Numbered from the stretch's first letter, positions 1-6,948 are shown. The stretch is 12,086 nt of DNA from Candidatus Nitrosopolaris rasttigaisensis (GCA_933226995.1 CAKOFP010000320.1:1-12086), one strand, 5' to 3'. Notes: generated by a model not told the origin, from the sequence alone. A program made the numbers and translations.

Positions 1-24
1 ATTTGTACTCAATGTTCAAAATAG

Positions 25-2190
25 TTAGTGAATCAGCAGCATATGAGAGGACCCACAGAACTCGCATCTTTCCAGATATCTCGAACCTGATCTTTTTCCA
101 CAGCTATTGCATACCATGAGCTTCACCATCGGACGGAAAAACGGGATACCCGACGCTGCCTCGATCGCTTTCTTCAATTGCACATGATTAGACGCGAGTT
201 CAGTTACATCAAGAGATATAGATAAGCCACCACTCAAAAGCTTGTCAACTGAAAGACAATCTTCTATTAGAGACCCAGAATTATCATCATTGGGCATCAG
301 TAATTGCTCACCATACAAGGTTAATCCCTGAGAATACGTCGTAGAGTTTTGTTGAGTCGACTGCAAATATGCCCTGCCATATTTATCAGAATCCAAAGCT
401 GCAAATCTAGTCGCGCTGTCATCTGCTATCATTGCAACGCCAACCGAGCCTTCCCCAATATATCTTCCCTGATCGAGAGCAACGTCTACAGAAGTCTTCA
501 GTACCTTTTGTAAAACCTCCATTCCATTGTTCTTAGAATGGTGTCCCAAAATATCATTTACGGATTCTCGGGCACCTACAAGGTTAATTATGATGTTGGT
601 TGTTCCTGATTGATTAAAGTCGGAATTGCCACTGAGGGCAGGAACAGTACCTTTTCTAATGAGCTCTGCGACAGCCTTCTTTCTTATGTAGAGCGCCGCT
701 AGCGCCGGCTTGATCATCAGAGCGAGTCTAGCTCGGAAATAAGTTTCATCTTTGTTCGACTGATATGCAAGCCTTGGAAGATTAATAGAGAGCGATTGCA
801 AAGTTACAACAGTGCCGGAACTTTTGCCTCCTATTGATTTGCGGATACCGCTACTCGCTCTTAATACGTCATCATGTGAAAGAGAGATAATTCCTCCAGT
901 TCTTACCAAGGACGCGATAGGGTCTAGATGATATCTAAGTTGATTTTGCTGATCATTCATATCACGATAGATTAATGATATGCCAATGCGTGGTACGGGA
1001 GTAGAATCTACATATTTCTGATAACCACTCAATAACGCGGCAACCGACGTCGCATCGTGCCCATCAGCTGGAATTGTTATCGTGGTTGCGGGTAATCCTG
1101 ACTGAGTATAGCTAGGAGCTATTGAAGATAACATAAGAGCCTTAGCAAATCGTGAACTAATTTCAGTAGGTTCTTTCGTTTGTTCTAAAATCATTGGAAT
1201 AATTCCTTCAAGTACTACTTCTGTTGAAGCTTCTCTGCTCAGAAGAGAAATCAATAACGACAGGTAAGTCTCGAAATCGTTCGAGTTATTGACACCAGGC
1301 AAAGGCATCCTTGATACGTTCAAGAATTTCCCTTTAAGGTCCAGAGCGTTCTCACGGAAGCTAGTGACGTTTAGAAAAATCGTGTCCGGAATTAGGCCCC
1401 AAGTGCCGCTATTAGAAATATTCATCTCACCAGCCAAATGCATATCCGCAATGTCTTTCGGGAGAGTATTGATTAGGAGGTATTCAGAAAATATTGACTG
1501 CGAGGCTTTTGACATCAGAGTTTCAAGGCCATTCTTTGCCGCGTCTGCATTACTTAACATCTCGACAATGTCAGATGCGGGAAGGCCTAGTCTCGCCAAT
1601 TTATTTCTATATTCCTCATGCCCATGTTCAATTAGAACAGAGTTTACCGTCTCTCGAATTAATGATGAAGTAAGATAAACGGCCTGAAACTTGTATATCT
1701 TATTCTCAACTTCTTCTGTTATCTTGTGTGCTTGCTCAAGGGGCATATTTGCTTCCCTTACTAGTGACTGTATTATCTTATTAGAGTTAAATTCTTCAAT
1801 GGAAGGTCTTGTAGTCCTAACATACATTTTGCCACTTTCGATTATTGACCTTTCCTCTATCTGTCTTGCAAGGCTTAGCACGAGCTTACCGAGATTGGTA
1901 ATTGTGTACCGACGCTCTGCTTTGTTGAGTGCCACCAGGGATTGTCTGAGAAGTTTTCGTAAGTGATATGCGAATTTCCCAGATTCTTTTTTCGATTTAA
2001 ATCCAGCTAGTGACTTTAACTCAGAGTATGTAAGCGGGCCCTTGGAATTCAAAATGCGAAGAATGTCAATTCGATTAGGACTAGCCATAACGGAGAAAAT
2101 CATCCGGACTCGTTTTGATGCGGATTCCAGCACCCCATCTCTTGCAGATTCCGCTTGTATTGGATATTTATCGTGACTCAACTGTTCCAT
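25..2190 (-). CDS. wHTH + ATP-cone + NrdD-like protein, probable nucleotide-sensing transcriptional regulator (catalytically dead)
   Basis: This 721-residue protein has four parts. Residues about 24-115 form an ArsR-like winged helix (SPNRIDILRIL, then a wing near RRYTITNLGK). Residues about 122-205 are an ATP-cone (KMYVRTTRPSIEEFN start, HEEYRNKLARLG end), the dNTP/ATP-sensing module of ribonucleotide reductases and NrdR. From about 228 the protein resembles class III reductase NrdD (YLLINTLPKDIADMHLAGE, then WGLIP). A Cys4 zinc motif follows at C694, C697, C709 and C712. The protein stops nine residues after C712, exactly where NrdD continues into its RVxGY glycyl-radical loop. There is no cysteine before C645, so the thiyl-radical cysteines are also absent. 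Seen: domain order and missing residues. Inferred: a DNA-binding regulator using a retired reductase body as ligand sensor. Database annotation as anaerobic reductase would be misleading. The ATG follows a GGGTG and lies 28 bases after a TATA-like box. Confidence 0.88.
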   Translation of the reverse strand: MEQLSHDKYPIQAESARDGVLESASKRVRMIFSVMASPNRIDILRILNSKGPLTYSELKSLAGFKSKKESGKFAYHLRKLLRQSLVALNKAERRYTITNLGKLVLSLARQIEERSIIESGKMYVRTTRPSIEEFNSNKIIQSLVREANMPLEQAHKITEEVENKIYKFQAVYLTSSLIRETVNSVLIEHGHEEYRNKLARLGLPASDIVEMLSNADAAKNGLETLMSKASQSIFSEYLLINTLPKDIADMHLAGEMNISNSGTWGLIPDTIFLNVTSFRENALDLKGKFLNVSRMPLPGVNNSNDFETYLSLLISLLSREASTEVVLEGIIPMILEQTKEPTEISSRFAKALMLSSIAPSYTQSGLPATTITIPADGHDATSVAALLSGYQKYVDSTPVPRIGISLIYRDMNDQQNQLRYHLDPIASLVRTGGIISLSHDDVLRASSGIRKSIGGKSSGTVVTLQSLSINLPRLAYQSNKDETYFRARLALMIKPALAALYIRKKAVAELIRKGTVPALSGNSDFNQSGTTNIIINLVGARESVNDILGHHSKNNGMEVLQKVLKTSVDVALDQGRYIGEGSVGVAMIADDSATRFAALDSDKYGRAYLQSTQQNSTTYSQGLTLYGEQLLMPNDDNSGSLIEDCLSVDKLLSGGLSISLDVTELASNHVQLKKAIEAASGIPFFRPMVKLMVCNSCGKRSGSRYLERCEFCGSSHMLLIH

Positions 2191-2213
2191 TGCACCCGAT
2201 ATTCAGACTAACT

Positions 2214-2222
2214 GATTAAAAC
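2214..2222 (-). promoter_or_regulatory. TATA-like box of the pseudo-NrdD regulator gene
   Basis: On the minus strand the sequence reads TAGTTTTAATC, centred about 28 bases before the ATG at 2190. That spacing fits a leaderless or near-leaderless archaeal transcript. It lies in the 92-base gap after the ESCRT-III gene, so the regulator probably has its own promoter even though both genes point the same way. Confidence 0.5.
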
Positions 2223-2282
2223 TACTTTGTAAATTATATTTTACTAATGATATAGAAGACAGTAATCTAAAGAAGACTAAGT

Positions 2283-2906
2283 TTAGCCTTCTATCATTAT
2301 TTGACTTTTGTCCGATACTTCTTCCTCTTGGAACTCCTTATCCATTCTCTTATCCAGAATGGCTGATGGAACTTCAGGAAGCTTTGTCTTTGCCTCATTC
2401 TCGAGTATCCCTTCTATCTCATTTAGGATTGAAAGAGCGTCTTTATCAACCGGTGTCGAAAACTTACTTCCAACATCCAACTTAATATCTGAATTAACCA
2501 AGACATCGGAAGTCATCGTTTGCATTTCGGAGAACACGCTTGAAGCCGCCGGAATTACCTTGGAGATATCTCTTTGGATATCCCTGATCATCCCGATAGT
2601 AGGGTTGATGGTTTCCAAAACCATGGCAAATTCGTTAACAGTACTGAACCGAATTAGCATGACCTCTAGTGCAAGGCCTGCGTTTTGTGTTGTCCGTTGA
2701 ACATTGCGAATATTTGATAACTCTCCTGCAAGAGCTTTAGCTCGGGAGTTATTACCCGACTTGATATTTAATACTATTTGATGTTTAAAATTTTTATCCA
2801 TTCTTGAGAACTTTTCATCGAGCAGCCTTAATCGAGCGAGTTGATTATTAACTACTGACGTAGCCTTTTCCATATCGCTTTTGAATTGTTGCTGATGTTG
2901 ATCCAT
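2283..2906 (-). CDS. ESCRT-III-like (Snf7-fold) protein, CdvB paralog
   Basis: This 207-residue helical, charged protein matches archaeal CdvB/ESCRT-III proteins. The core diagnostic stretch is at about residues 55-136: RAKALAGELSNIRNVQR, then ALEVMLIRFSTVNEF, then a helix ending in KVIPAASSVFSEMQTMTSDV. These correspond to the helix 2-4 region of Snf7 proteins. The C-terminal tail carries KLPEVPSAIL (L176-P180), which resembles the MIM2 motif used to bind the MIT domain of Vps4/CdvC. No C-terminal winged helix is present, so it looks like a CdvB1/B2-type paralog rather than full CdvB. Family role: polymers that constrict membrane in division, remodelled by CdvC ATPase. No cdvA or cdvC is in this window. 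The ATG start gives a normal Snf7 N-terminus. Confidence 0.85.
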   Translation of the reverse strand: MDQHQQQFKSDMEKATSVVNNQLARLRLLDEKFSRMDKNFKHQIVLNIKSGNNSRAKALAGELSNIRNVQRTTQNAGLALEVMLIRFSTVNEFAMVLETINPTIGMIRDIQRDISKVIPAASSVFSEMQTMTSDVLVNSDIKLDVGSKFSTPVDKDALSILNEIEGILENEAKTKLPEVPSAILDKRMDKEFQEEEVSDKSQIMIEG

Positions 2907-2930
2907 TTGTGGACTGATTCAGGTTAGTCG

Positions 2931-2943
2931 AAAAAATGTTAAG
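2931..2943 (-). promoter_or_regulatory. possible TATA-like box of the ESCRT-III gene
   Basis: The minus strand reads CTTAACATTTTTT about 31 bases before the ATG at 2906. This is the only A/T-rich box at suitable distance. It is a weak match, and the surrounding 2907-3089 gap holds nothing else that I can recognise. Confidence 0.3.
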
Positions 2944-3089
2944 AGCGAGCGTTAAACTCTATATACAAATAGCTATCAAAAAGCTAATCTACCAAATGTG
3001 CAGTAGTCTGACGCTAATCCAGTTCTTGCTTAACGTAATTTGTTTTAGTAGTGCTTACTGTGTAGGTGCAATTAGCGGCATGACACGCT

Positions 3090-3494
3090 CTAGACTTTTT
3101 GCAACGTCAAACCATGTTTTGGGTGATAATCTAATACTCTGACCCTTGATCCGAGCGGTAGGTCGGAAGTTGATGTTACTCCGGGTAGGAAACCGGATAC
3201 TTTGAAATCTGTACCATCAACACTGAACACGACCCAAGCATATGATCCAGCATCCTCAAATCCCTCCGGTGCTACGGCCTGAATTGTGTACGTCACGACC
3301 TTACCTGTTCCTTCCAACTCGTTACTCTCAAATTTGTGACTAAAGCATTTTTCGCAGTAATATACTGTGACAAGCATCAAATGTCCGCAACGCGAACATT
3401 TATTGGAAAGTATCTTGTGTTTTCGTGCAGCCATTATAAACTTTTCACGAGGACTCGAATCTTGTTCTTGCTGTCTTGTCTTTGACGATTCCAT
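3090..3494 (-). CDS. DUF35 Zn-ribbon/OB-fold acyl-CoA-associated protein, thiolase partner
   Basis: This 134-residue protein has the DUF35 layout. An N-terminal helix is followed by a rubredoxin-like zinc ribbon with C33, C36, C47 and C50 (CSRCG, CEKC), and then an OB-fold (GKVVTYTIQAVAPEGFE, YAWVVFSVDG, GSRVRVL). In archaea DUF35 proteins act as a scaffold in a complex with acetoacetyl-CoA thiolase and often HMG-CoA synthase, channelling the CoA intermediate. Here its ATG directly abuts the TGA of the thiolase gene (TGAATG), so translation is almost certainly coupled and the two proteins should be partners. No HMG-CoA synthase gene is adjacent in this window. Family and partner call are firm; pathway placement (mevalonate or CoA-thioester carbon metabolism) is inferred. 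Confidence 0.87.
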   Translation of the reverse strand: MESSKTRQQEQDSSPREKFIMAARKHKILSNKCSRCGHLMLVTVYYCEKCFSHKFESNELEGTGKVVTYTIQAVAPEGFEDAGSYAWVVFSVDGTDFKVSGFLPGVTSTSDLPLGSRVRVLDYHPKHGLTLQKV

Positions 3495-4655
3495 TCATTG
3501 AACCCTCTTAAAGATATGGACGGCAGCACTTGCACCAGTGGCTCCGAAGTTATGTGTAAGTGCCACTTCTGCATCCCTAACAGTTCTTTGTTCAGCTTTA
3601 CCAGTAAGTTGTTCGAAAACCTCTACAACCTGACCGATGCCTGTGGCGCCGATTGGATGACCTTTTGATTTTAGTCCACCTGAAGGATTATTGGGATTTT
3701 CTGCGTCTCGGGAAGTTGCTCCCTCCCTGGCGGCATTGGCTCCGGCTCCTTTCTTAAAGAACCCTAGGTCCTCTATATCAATAAGTTCAGCGATTGTAAA
3801 GCAGTCATGGACTTCAGCAAAATCGATATCCTTTGCTGTGATGCCGGCCATCTTGTATGCCTGCGTGGCCGCGGCTACGGTACTTGGGATAGTTGTAATA
3901 TCATCACGACCCTGGACGGCAGCCGGAGATGCGCCTCTACCTGAGCCAATCACCTCAATAAAAGGCCTACCAATTTTCTTCGCAAAATCTTCACTACAAA
4001 GTATGATTGCTGACGCCCCATCAGAAAACGGACAGCAGTCATAGAGCTTTAAAGGAGAAGCCACGACAGGAGATTTCAATACGTCGTCAATCGTAATTTT
4101 TTTCCTGACATGAGCTTTTGGGTTCAGAATTCCATTTTCATGATTCTTTACTGCAACGCGTGCGAGGTCTTCCTCGCTCGCCTTATATTTAGCCATATAC
4201 GACCTGGCAATTGACGCAAATAATCCGGGGAACGATGCGCCATTTCCGCCTTCGTAAAAGAAATCAGAACAATAAGAGAACAAAGTAGTACTCTGGATTG
4301 TTCCAGTATGGGTTATTTTCTCCACGCCTAATCCTAAAATGCAATCATAGAATCCAGCGGCTACGTTCGCGTATGCTTCTCTAAACATAATAGAACCTGA
4401 ACCGCAAGCCGATTCTATTGTTAATCCTGGCACCTCTGGGACACCCAGGTTACTCATGATGACTGGCGCCATATGGACTTGCCTATCGGTCACTCCAAAA
4501 ACATTTGAAATGTATCCTGCCTGGATGTCCTTAGGTGTAATACCAGCTGAATCAATTGCGTCTACAGACGCCTTCAATGCAATTTCGATAATGCCTTCGT
4601 TCAATTTACCGTATTTGGTACTGCCTGCACCGAGAACACAAACCTTATTTGGCAT
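3495..4655 (-). CDS. thiolase, acetyl-CoA C-acetyltransferase family (archaeal SCP-x-like)
   Basis: This is a full-length 386-residue thiolase. The nucleophilic cysteine is C84 in ESACGSGS. H283 sits in EVHDCFTIAE, and H333 lies in GGLKSKGHPIGATGIGQ. The C-terminal loop is HNFGATGASAAV, with no CxGGG motif. This marks the SCP-x/archaeal thiolase branch rather than the bacterial PhaA/FadA branch. Expected reaction: reversible condensation of two acetyl-CoA to acetoacetyl-CoA, or thiolysis of the latter. In thaumarchaea such enzymes are candidates for the first mevalonate step and for the last step of the 3-hydroxypropionate/4-hydroxybutyrate cycle. The sequence alone does not say which. The immediately following DUF35 gene supports a thiolase-DUF35 complex. 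The start is an ATG 29 bases after a good TATA box. Confidence 0.92.
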   Translation of the reverse strand: MPNKVCVLGAGSTKYGKLNEGIIEIALKASVDAIDSAGITPKDIQAGYISNVFGVTDRQVHMAPVIMSNLGVPEVPGLTIESACGSGSIMFREAYANVAAGFYDCILGLGVEKITHTGTIQSTTLFSYCSDFFYEGGNGASFPGLFASIARSYMAKYKASEEDLARVAVKNHENGILNPKAHVRKKITIDDVLKSPVVASPLKLYDCCPFSDGASAIILCSEDFAKKIGRPFIEVIGSGRGASPAAVQGRDDITTIPSTVAAATQAYKMAGITAKDIDFAEVHDCFTIAELIDIEDLGFFKKGAGANAAREGATSRDAENPNNPSGGLKSKGHPIGATGIGQVVEVFEQLTGKAEQRTVRDAEVALTHNFGATGASAAVHIFKRVQ

Positions 4656-4678
4656 TTATTAAAAACTACCTGTTCGAG

Positions 4679-4689
4679 TTATAAAAAGG
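4679..4689 (-). promoter_or_regulatory. TATA box of the thiolase-DUF35 operon
   Basis: The minus strand reads CCTTTTTATAA, centred about 29 bases before the thiolase ATG at 4655. It is one of the clearest archaeal TATA boxes in the window and predicts a leaderless transcript, since no Shine-Dalgarno-like sequence precedes the ATG. Confidence 0.55.
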
Positions 4690-4775
4690 TTAGAGTAGGC
4701 CCTACAACGATGACTACTACGACTGCCGTTCTTTACCACCCAGTGCCATATTTGTTGAGCAGTTGATCATTCGGA

Positions 4776-4803
4776 GAGGGCAGCTGTTACCTGCCTTGCC
4801 CTC
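4776..4803 (-). terminator. hairpin downstream of the nitrilase-family gene
   Basis: GAGGGCA (4776-4782) and TGCCCTC (4797-4803) are perfect inverted arms around a 14-base loop. An alternative inner stem, GGCAG/CTGCC, is also possible. The structure lies 37 bases past the stop codon of the nitrilase-family gene and before the thiolase promoter. It could mark the end of the upstream transcript, although no T-tract follows on the minus strand, so a terminator role is only a guess. Confidence 0.3.
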
Positions 4804-4839
4804 GGCACCAATGTCTATTATAAAGAAACAAGACTACAT

Positions 4840-5676
4840 TTATGTGAACGCACTAATATGGTTGCGATATACGTCGGTTCGACGATTTTTCAAAAGAGGA
4901 AGTGATTTTCGAACGTTTTGTACTCTCGATAAATCGATTTCAACAACTTCCATCCCTTCTCTATTTCCCATGTCCAATACCACCGTACCAAATGGGTCTA
5001 TAACCATGCTCCTTCCGGAGAAGATATTGCCTACTTGATCTGGGGCCGCCATGTAGAGGCCATTCTCGATAGATCTGGCTTTGAGAAATGTTTCCCAATG
5101 TTCTTCCTTCATAACTCCTTGAAACCATGCCGAGGGAGCGGCTAGAATTTCAGCACCTTGCACTGCTAAGATCCTAGACATTTCGGGAAAGCGTATATCA
5201 TAACAAATCATCAAACCGATAGTTCCAGCCGATGTGCGATTTGGCTCTTCAATACTATCGCCAGCAATCAGTTTAAGAGATTCTTTGGATCCTAACGCAT
5301 CATACAGATGTACTTTTCGATAATGTGAAACGATTTTTCCTTTACTGTTTATCAAAACGGCCGTGTCGTATACACGGTTTTCAGAAAGTCTGTCGCTTTT
5401 TTCATAAATTGTTGCTACAATGTTGATATTATAACTCCTTGCTGTGCTACATAATTTCAAGATAAATTTGCCGTTTTTCGCTGACTCTGCTATCTCCGCC
5501 AATTGTTTCAAAGATTGCCTAGCTGGTGAGAACGCCATCTGAAATTCAGGGAAGCATATCAGACGTGCCTTCCTTTTAGCCGCTTCTTTGATAAAATCTA
5601 CCGAAATCTTTAGATTTTCTTCTTTGTTCGACGATGACTTCATTTGCACGATTGCGACACGGTGTGACTTTCCCAT
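4840..5676 (-). CDS. carbon-nitrogen hydrolase (nitrilase superfamily, omega-amidase/Nit-like)
   Basis: This 278-residue protein has the complete Glu-Lys-Cys catalytic set of the nitrilase superfamily: E44 in FPEFQMAF, K121 in HYRKVHLYD, and C158 in MICYDIRFPE. Length and motif context (YRKVHLYD, CYDIRFPE, AAPSAWF) place it with the Nit1/Nit2/omega-amidase group, which hydrolyses small amides such as alpha-ketoglutaramate or deaminated glutathione, rather than true nitriles. The substrate cannot be read from the sequence. It should be cytoplasmic, as no signal peptide is visible. It is separated by 184 bases from the thiolase gene, with a thiolase promoter and a hairpin between them, so it is probably its own transcription unit. 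The ATG start gives the usual short N-terminal strand VAIVQM. Confidence 0.9.
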   Translation of the reverse strand: MGKSHRVAIVQMKSSSNKEENLKISVDFIKEAAKRKARLICFPEFQMAFSPARQSLKQLAEIAESAKNGKFILKLCSTARSYNINIVATIYEKSDRLSENRVYDTAVLINSKGKIVSHYRKVHLYDALGSKESLKLIAGDSIEEPNRTSAGTIGLMICYDIRFPEMSRILAVQGAEILAAPSAWFQGVMKEEHWETFLKARSIENGLYMAAPDQVGNIFSGRSMVIDPFGTVVLDMGNREGMEVVEIDLSRVQNVRKSLPLLKNRRTDVYRNHISAFT

Positions 5677-5697
5677 AATCTATCACTCGATGACAAA

Positions 5698-5707
5698 ATT
5701 AAAAGTG
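5698..5707 (-). promoter_or_regulatory. TATA-like box of the nitrilase-family gene
   Basis: The minus strand reads CACTTTTAATT about 26 bases before the ATG at 5676, consistent with a leaderless transcript. Confidence 0.4.
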
Positions 5708-5730
5708 TGTTGGTCAAAGTGGCACATCTG

Positions 5731-5749
5731 AGATAAATTAGTTTTATCT
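5731..5749. promoter_or_regulatory. inverted repeat upstream of the nitrilase-family promoter
   Basis: AGATAAA (5731-5737) and TTTATCT (5743-5749) are perfect arms around a 5-base spacer. G/T wobbles and one C/G pair extend the stem outwards. It lies about 30 bases upstream of the TATA-like box, a position where archaeal activators can bind. Operator function is inferred from position and symmetry only. Confidence 0.3.
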
Positions 5750-5814
5750 TGGCTTCGTTAAATAATACAATTACATATTAACAAAATTAAACAATGAGGC
5801 AAAAGTGAACGTGA

Positions 5815-5827
5815 GATATATAAAAAT
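5815..5827 (+). promoter_or_regulatory. orphan TATA box in the 5677-5970 gap
   Basis: GATATATAAAAAT is a textbook-strength archaeal TATA box with no annotated gene in the matching plus-strand position. Transcription would start near 5845 and run antisense toward the end of the membrane-protein gene. The only ORF it could serve is a 21-codon hydrophobic one (ATG 5892, stop ending 5957). On the minus strand it could instead be a distal promoter for the nitrilase-family gene. Confidence 0.35.
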
Positions 5828-5970
5828 CATTCATCCAATATCTAATCGTCAATCCCCTTGATAGTGCTGAAACGTGTCATCAACTATACTCATGGGAATC
5901 CTGTGGCTCTACTTCATGCTTCCTTGGTGCTATTCTCTTAAGTATACGCAAACCTGAACAAATTTGTGTG

Positions 5971-6543
5971 TTACTCTTTTATTAGGAGTGCATAACTTCC
6001 CCCAACTGCATAAGATAAACCTATCAAGATTCGAGATAAAAAAACAGCAAGATCATGCTTCGACACAAATAGAGTCATATCAATCCATATCGAAATCGGA
6101 ACCGAAGCAAGAGAAATCAAACCGACGATCATTTGTTCACGGTTGTTAAGGCCATTGTATTTTTTCATCAGCAGATATGTAGACAGATTCCCTAAGCCTA
6201 TGCCGACGAGGATCAGGTACTGGTAGATTGACGGAAACACGCCTATCAAAGCGAAGGGAGCAGCCCAACATAGTCCATTTATAGCCTTTGCACCTGTAGG
6301 CCATTTCATACTATTTCTCATTCGCGTGCGTACAGAAACAATCACTCTACGAAATTTCCGAAAATTTGCTCCAAATGTAACACCGAAACTAGCCAGCCAA
6401 ATTAGTACAATGTAATATATTGGAGCGTTATATTTGGCTGCGACTTCACTAAGAAGCGTGCCAACGATTACCGCGACGGATACGGCTATAAAAAGTAGCC
6501 CGAAAGCCTTTTTCGCCTCTAGCCTTTGCCAATCTCTATGCAC
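5971..6543 (-). CDS. multi-pass membrane protein of unknown function
   Basis: I do not recognise this 190-residue family. Hydrophobic segments are visible at about residues 13-33, 41-60, 90-104, 106-125, 137-158 and 165-187, so it should span the membrane five or six times. An Arg/Lys-rich cytoplasmic loop lies at about 61-85 (FRKFRRVIVSVRTRMR) and another basic turn is near 127-135. There is no signal peptide, enzymatic motif or metal site that I can name. The start is a GTG (residues begin MHRDWQ), chosen because a good TATA box lies about 25 bases upstream and no in-frame ATG precedes it. The gene stands alone, with long gaps on both sides. Confidence 0.7.
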   Translation of the reverse strand: MHRDWQRLEAKKAFGLLFIAVSVAVIVGTLLSEVAAKYNAPIYYIVLIWLASFGVTFGANFRKFRRVIVSVRTRMRNSMKWPTGAKAINGLCWAAPFALIGVFPSIYQYLILVGIGLGNLSTYLLMKKYNGLNNREQMIVGLISLASVPISIWIDMTLFVSKHDLAVFLSRILIGLSYAVGGSYALLIKE

Positions 6544-6559
6544 GAACGAGGAAACTCGA

Positions 6560-6573
6560 TAATTATAATTTAT
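6560..6573 (-). promoter_or_regulatory. TATA box of the membrane-protein gene
   Basis: The minus strand reads AAATTATAATTAT about 25 bases before the GTG at 6543. This supports the GTG start and a leaderless mRNA. The core AATTATAATT is palindromic and could in principle also fire on the plus strand into the 6590-6948 non-coding region. Confidence 0.45.
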
Positions 6574-6738
6574 GAATGTTTACATTCAAACTGCATGAAT
6601 CACCATACGGACGGTGACATGATATTAACAAGGCTTCCAACGAACAAATCCTAGTCTTAGCCTGGTCATATTGGGCGCAACCAGATCTTTCAATCTTATT
6701 TGTTATTCATGAGCAAAATACGCTATATCAACGAAATT

Positions 6739-6780
6739 TGAACATGTTTTAGGACGGTGCATCTTAACAAAATATGTTCA
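6739..6780. repeat. 12-bp inverted repeat (large hairpin)
   Basis: Arms 6739-6750 (TGAACATGTTTT) and 6769-6780 (AAAATATGTTCA) pair at 11 of 12 positions plus one G-T, around an 18-base loop. The arm length makes chance less likely than for the many 5-7 base palindromes nearby. Confidence 0.5.
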
Positions 6781-6792
6781 CCTCCTCGAATG

Positions 6793-6821
6793 TTGGTAGC
6801 ATAGGTGCTACTATGCTCCAA
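6793..6821. repeat. 11-bp hairpin with single bulge and 6-base loop
   Basis: TTGG, a bulged T, AGCATAG, the loop GTGCTA, CTATGCT and CCAA form a compact stem-loop. It sits directly after the preceding 12-bp inverted repeat. Confidence 0.55.
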
Positions 6822-6919
6822 ATGCTTATAGTATTCCTCGTTATTTGTAGCTGTTATCGCGTGTAGATGATCATACTTGGAATTACTCGGAAAACTTAGA
6901 ATTATTGTTCTAGTTATGT

Positions 6920-6930
6920 AGTTATATGAT
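6920..6930 (+). promoter_or_regulatory. TATA-like box of the cupin gene
   Basis: AGTTATATGAT is centred about 24 bases before the GTG at 6949 and about 30 before the second in-frame GTG at 6955. The spacing therefore slightly favours the second GTG as the leaderless start. Confidence 0.4.
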
Positions 6931-6948
6931 TACGACCTTACAATTAGT

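Larger units (their letters stand above)
6544..6948. other. 405-base intergenic region with two consecutive hairpins
   Basis: No convincing gene is present. The right half of the region's centre holds two inverted repeats 12 bases apart: TGAACATGTTTT with AAAATATGTTCA (6739-6750 and 6769-6780, 12 pairs with one G-T) and TTGG-t-AGCATAG with CTATGCTCCAA (6793-6821, 11 pairs with one bulge). A smaller TCACC/GGTGA repeat lies at about 6600-6617. Between the two large hairpins the minus strand carries a strong Shine-Dalgarno-like GGAGGTG (6779-6785) with no useful ORF after it. This may be a structured non-coding RNA or a regulatory region. Confidence 0.5.

Noticed and set aside
1289..1966. Two plus-strand ORFs (129 and 91 codons) inside the pseudo-NrdD gene
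   Set aside because: They lie antisense to a strong long gene and their proteins have no domain or sensible composition; they are shadows.
2936..3142. Plus-strand ORF of 68 codons overlapping the DUF35 end
   Set aside because: It overlaps the conserved C-terminus of DUF35 on the other strand, has no promoter and no recognisable protein features.
6547..6558. CGAG-GAAA-CTCG tetraloop hairpin near the membrane-protein start
   Set aside because: The stem is only four pairs and overlaps the promoter-to-start interval of a leaderless gene, so it would hardly be in the RNA; likely chance.
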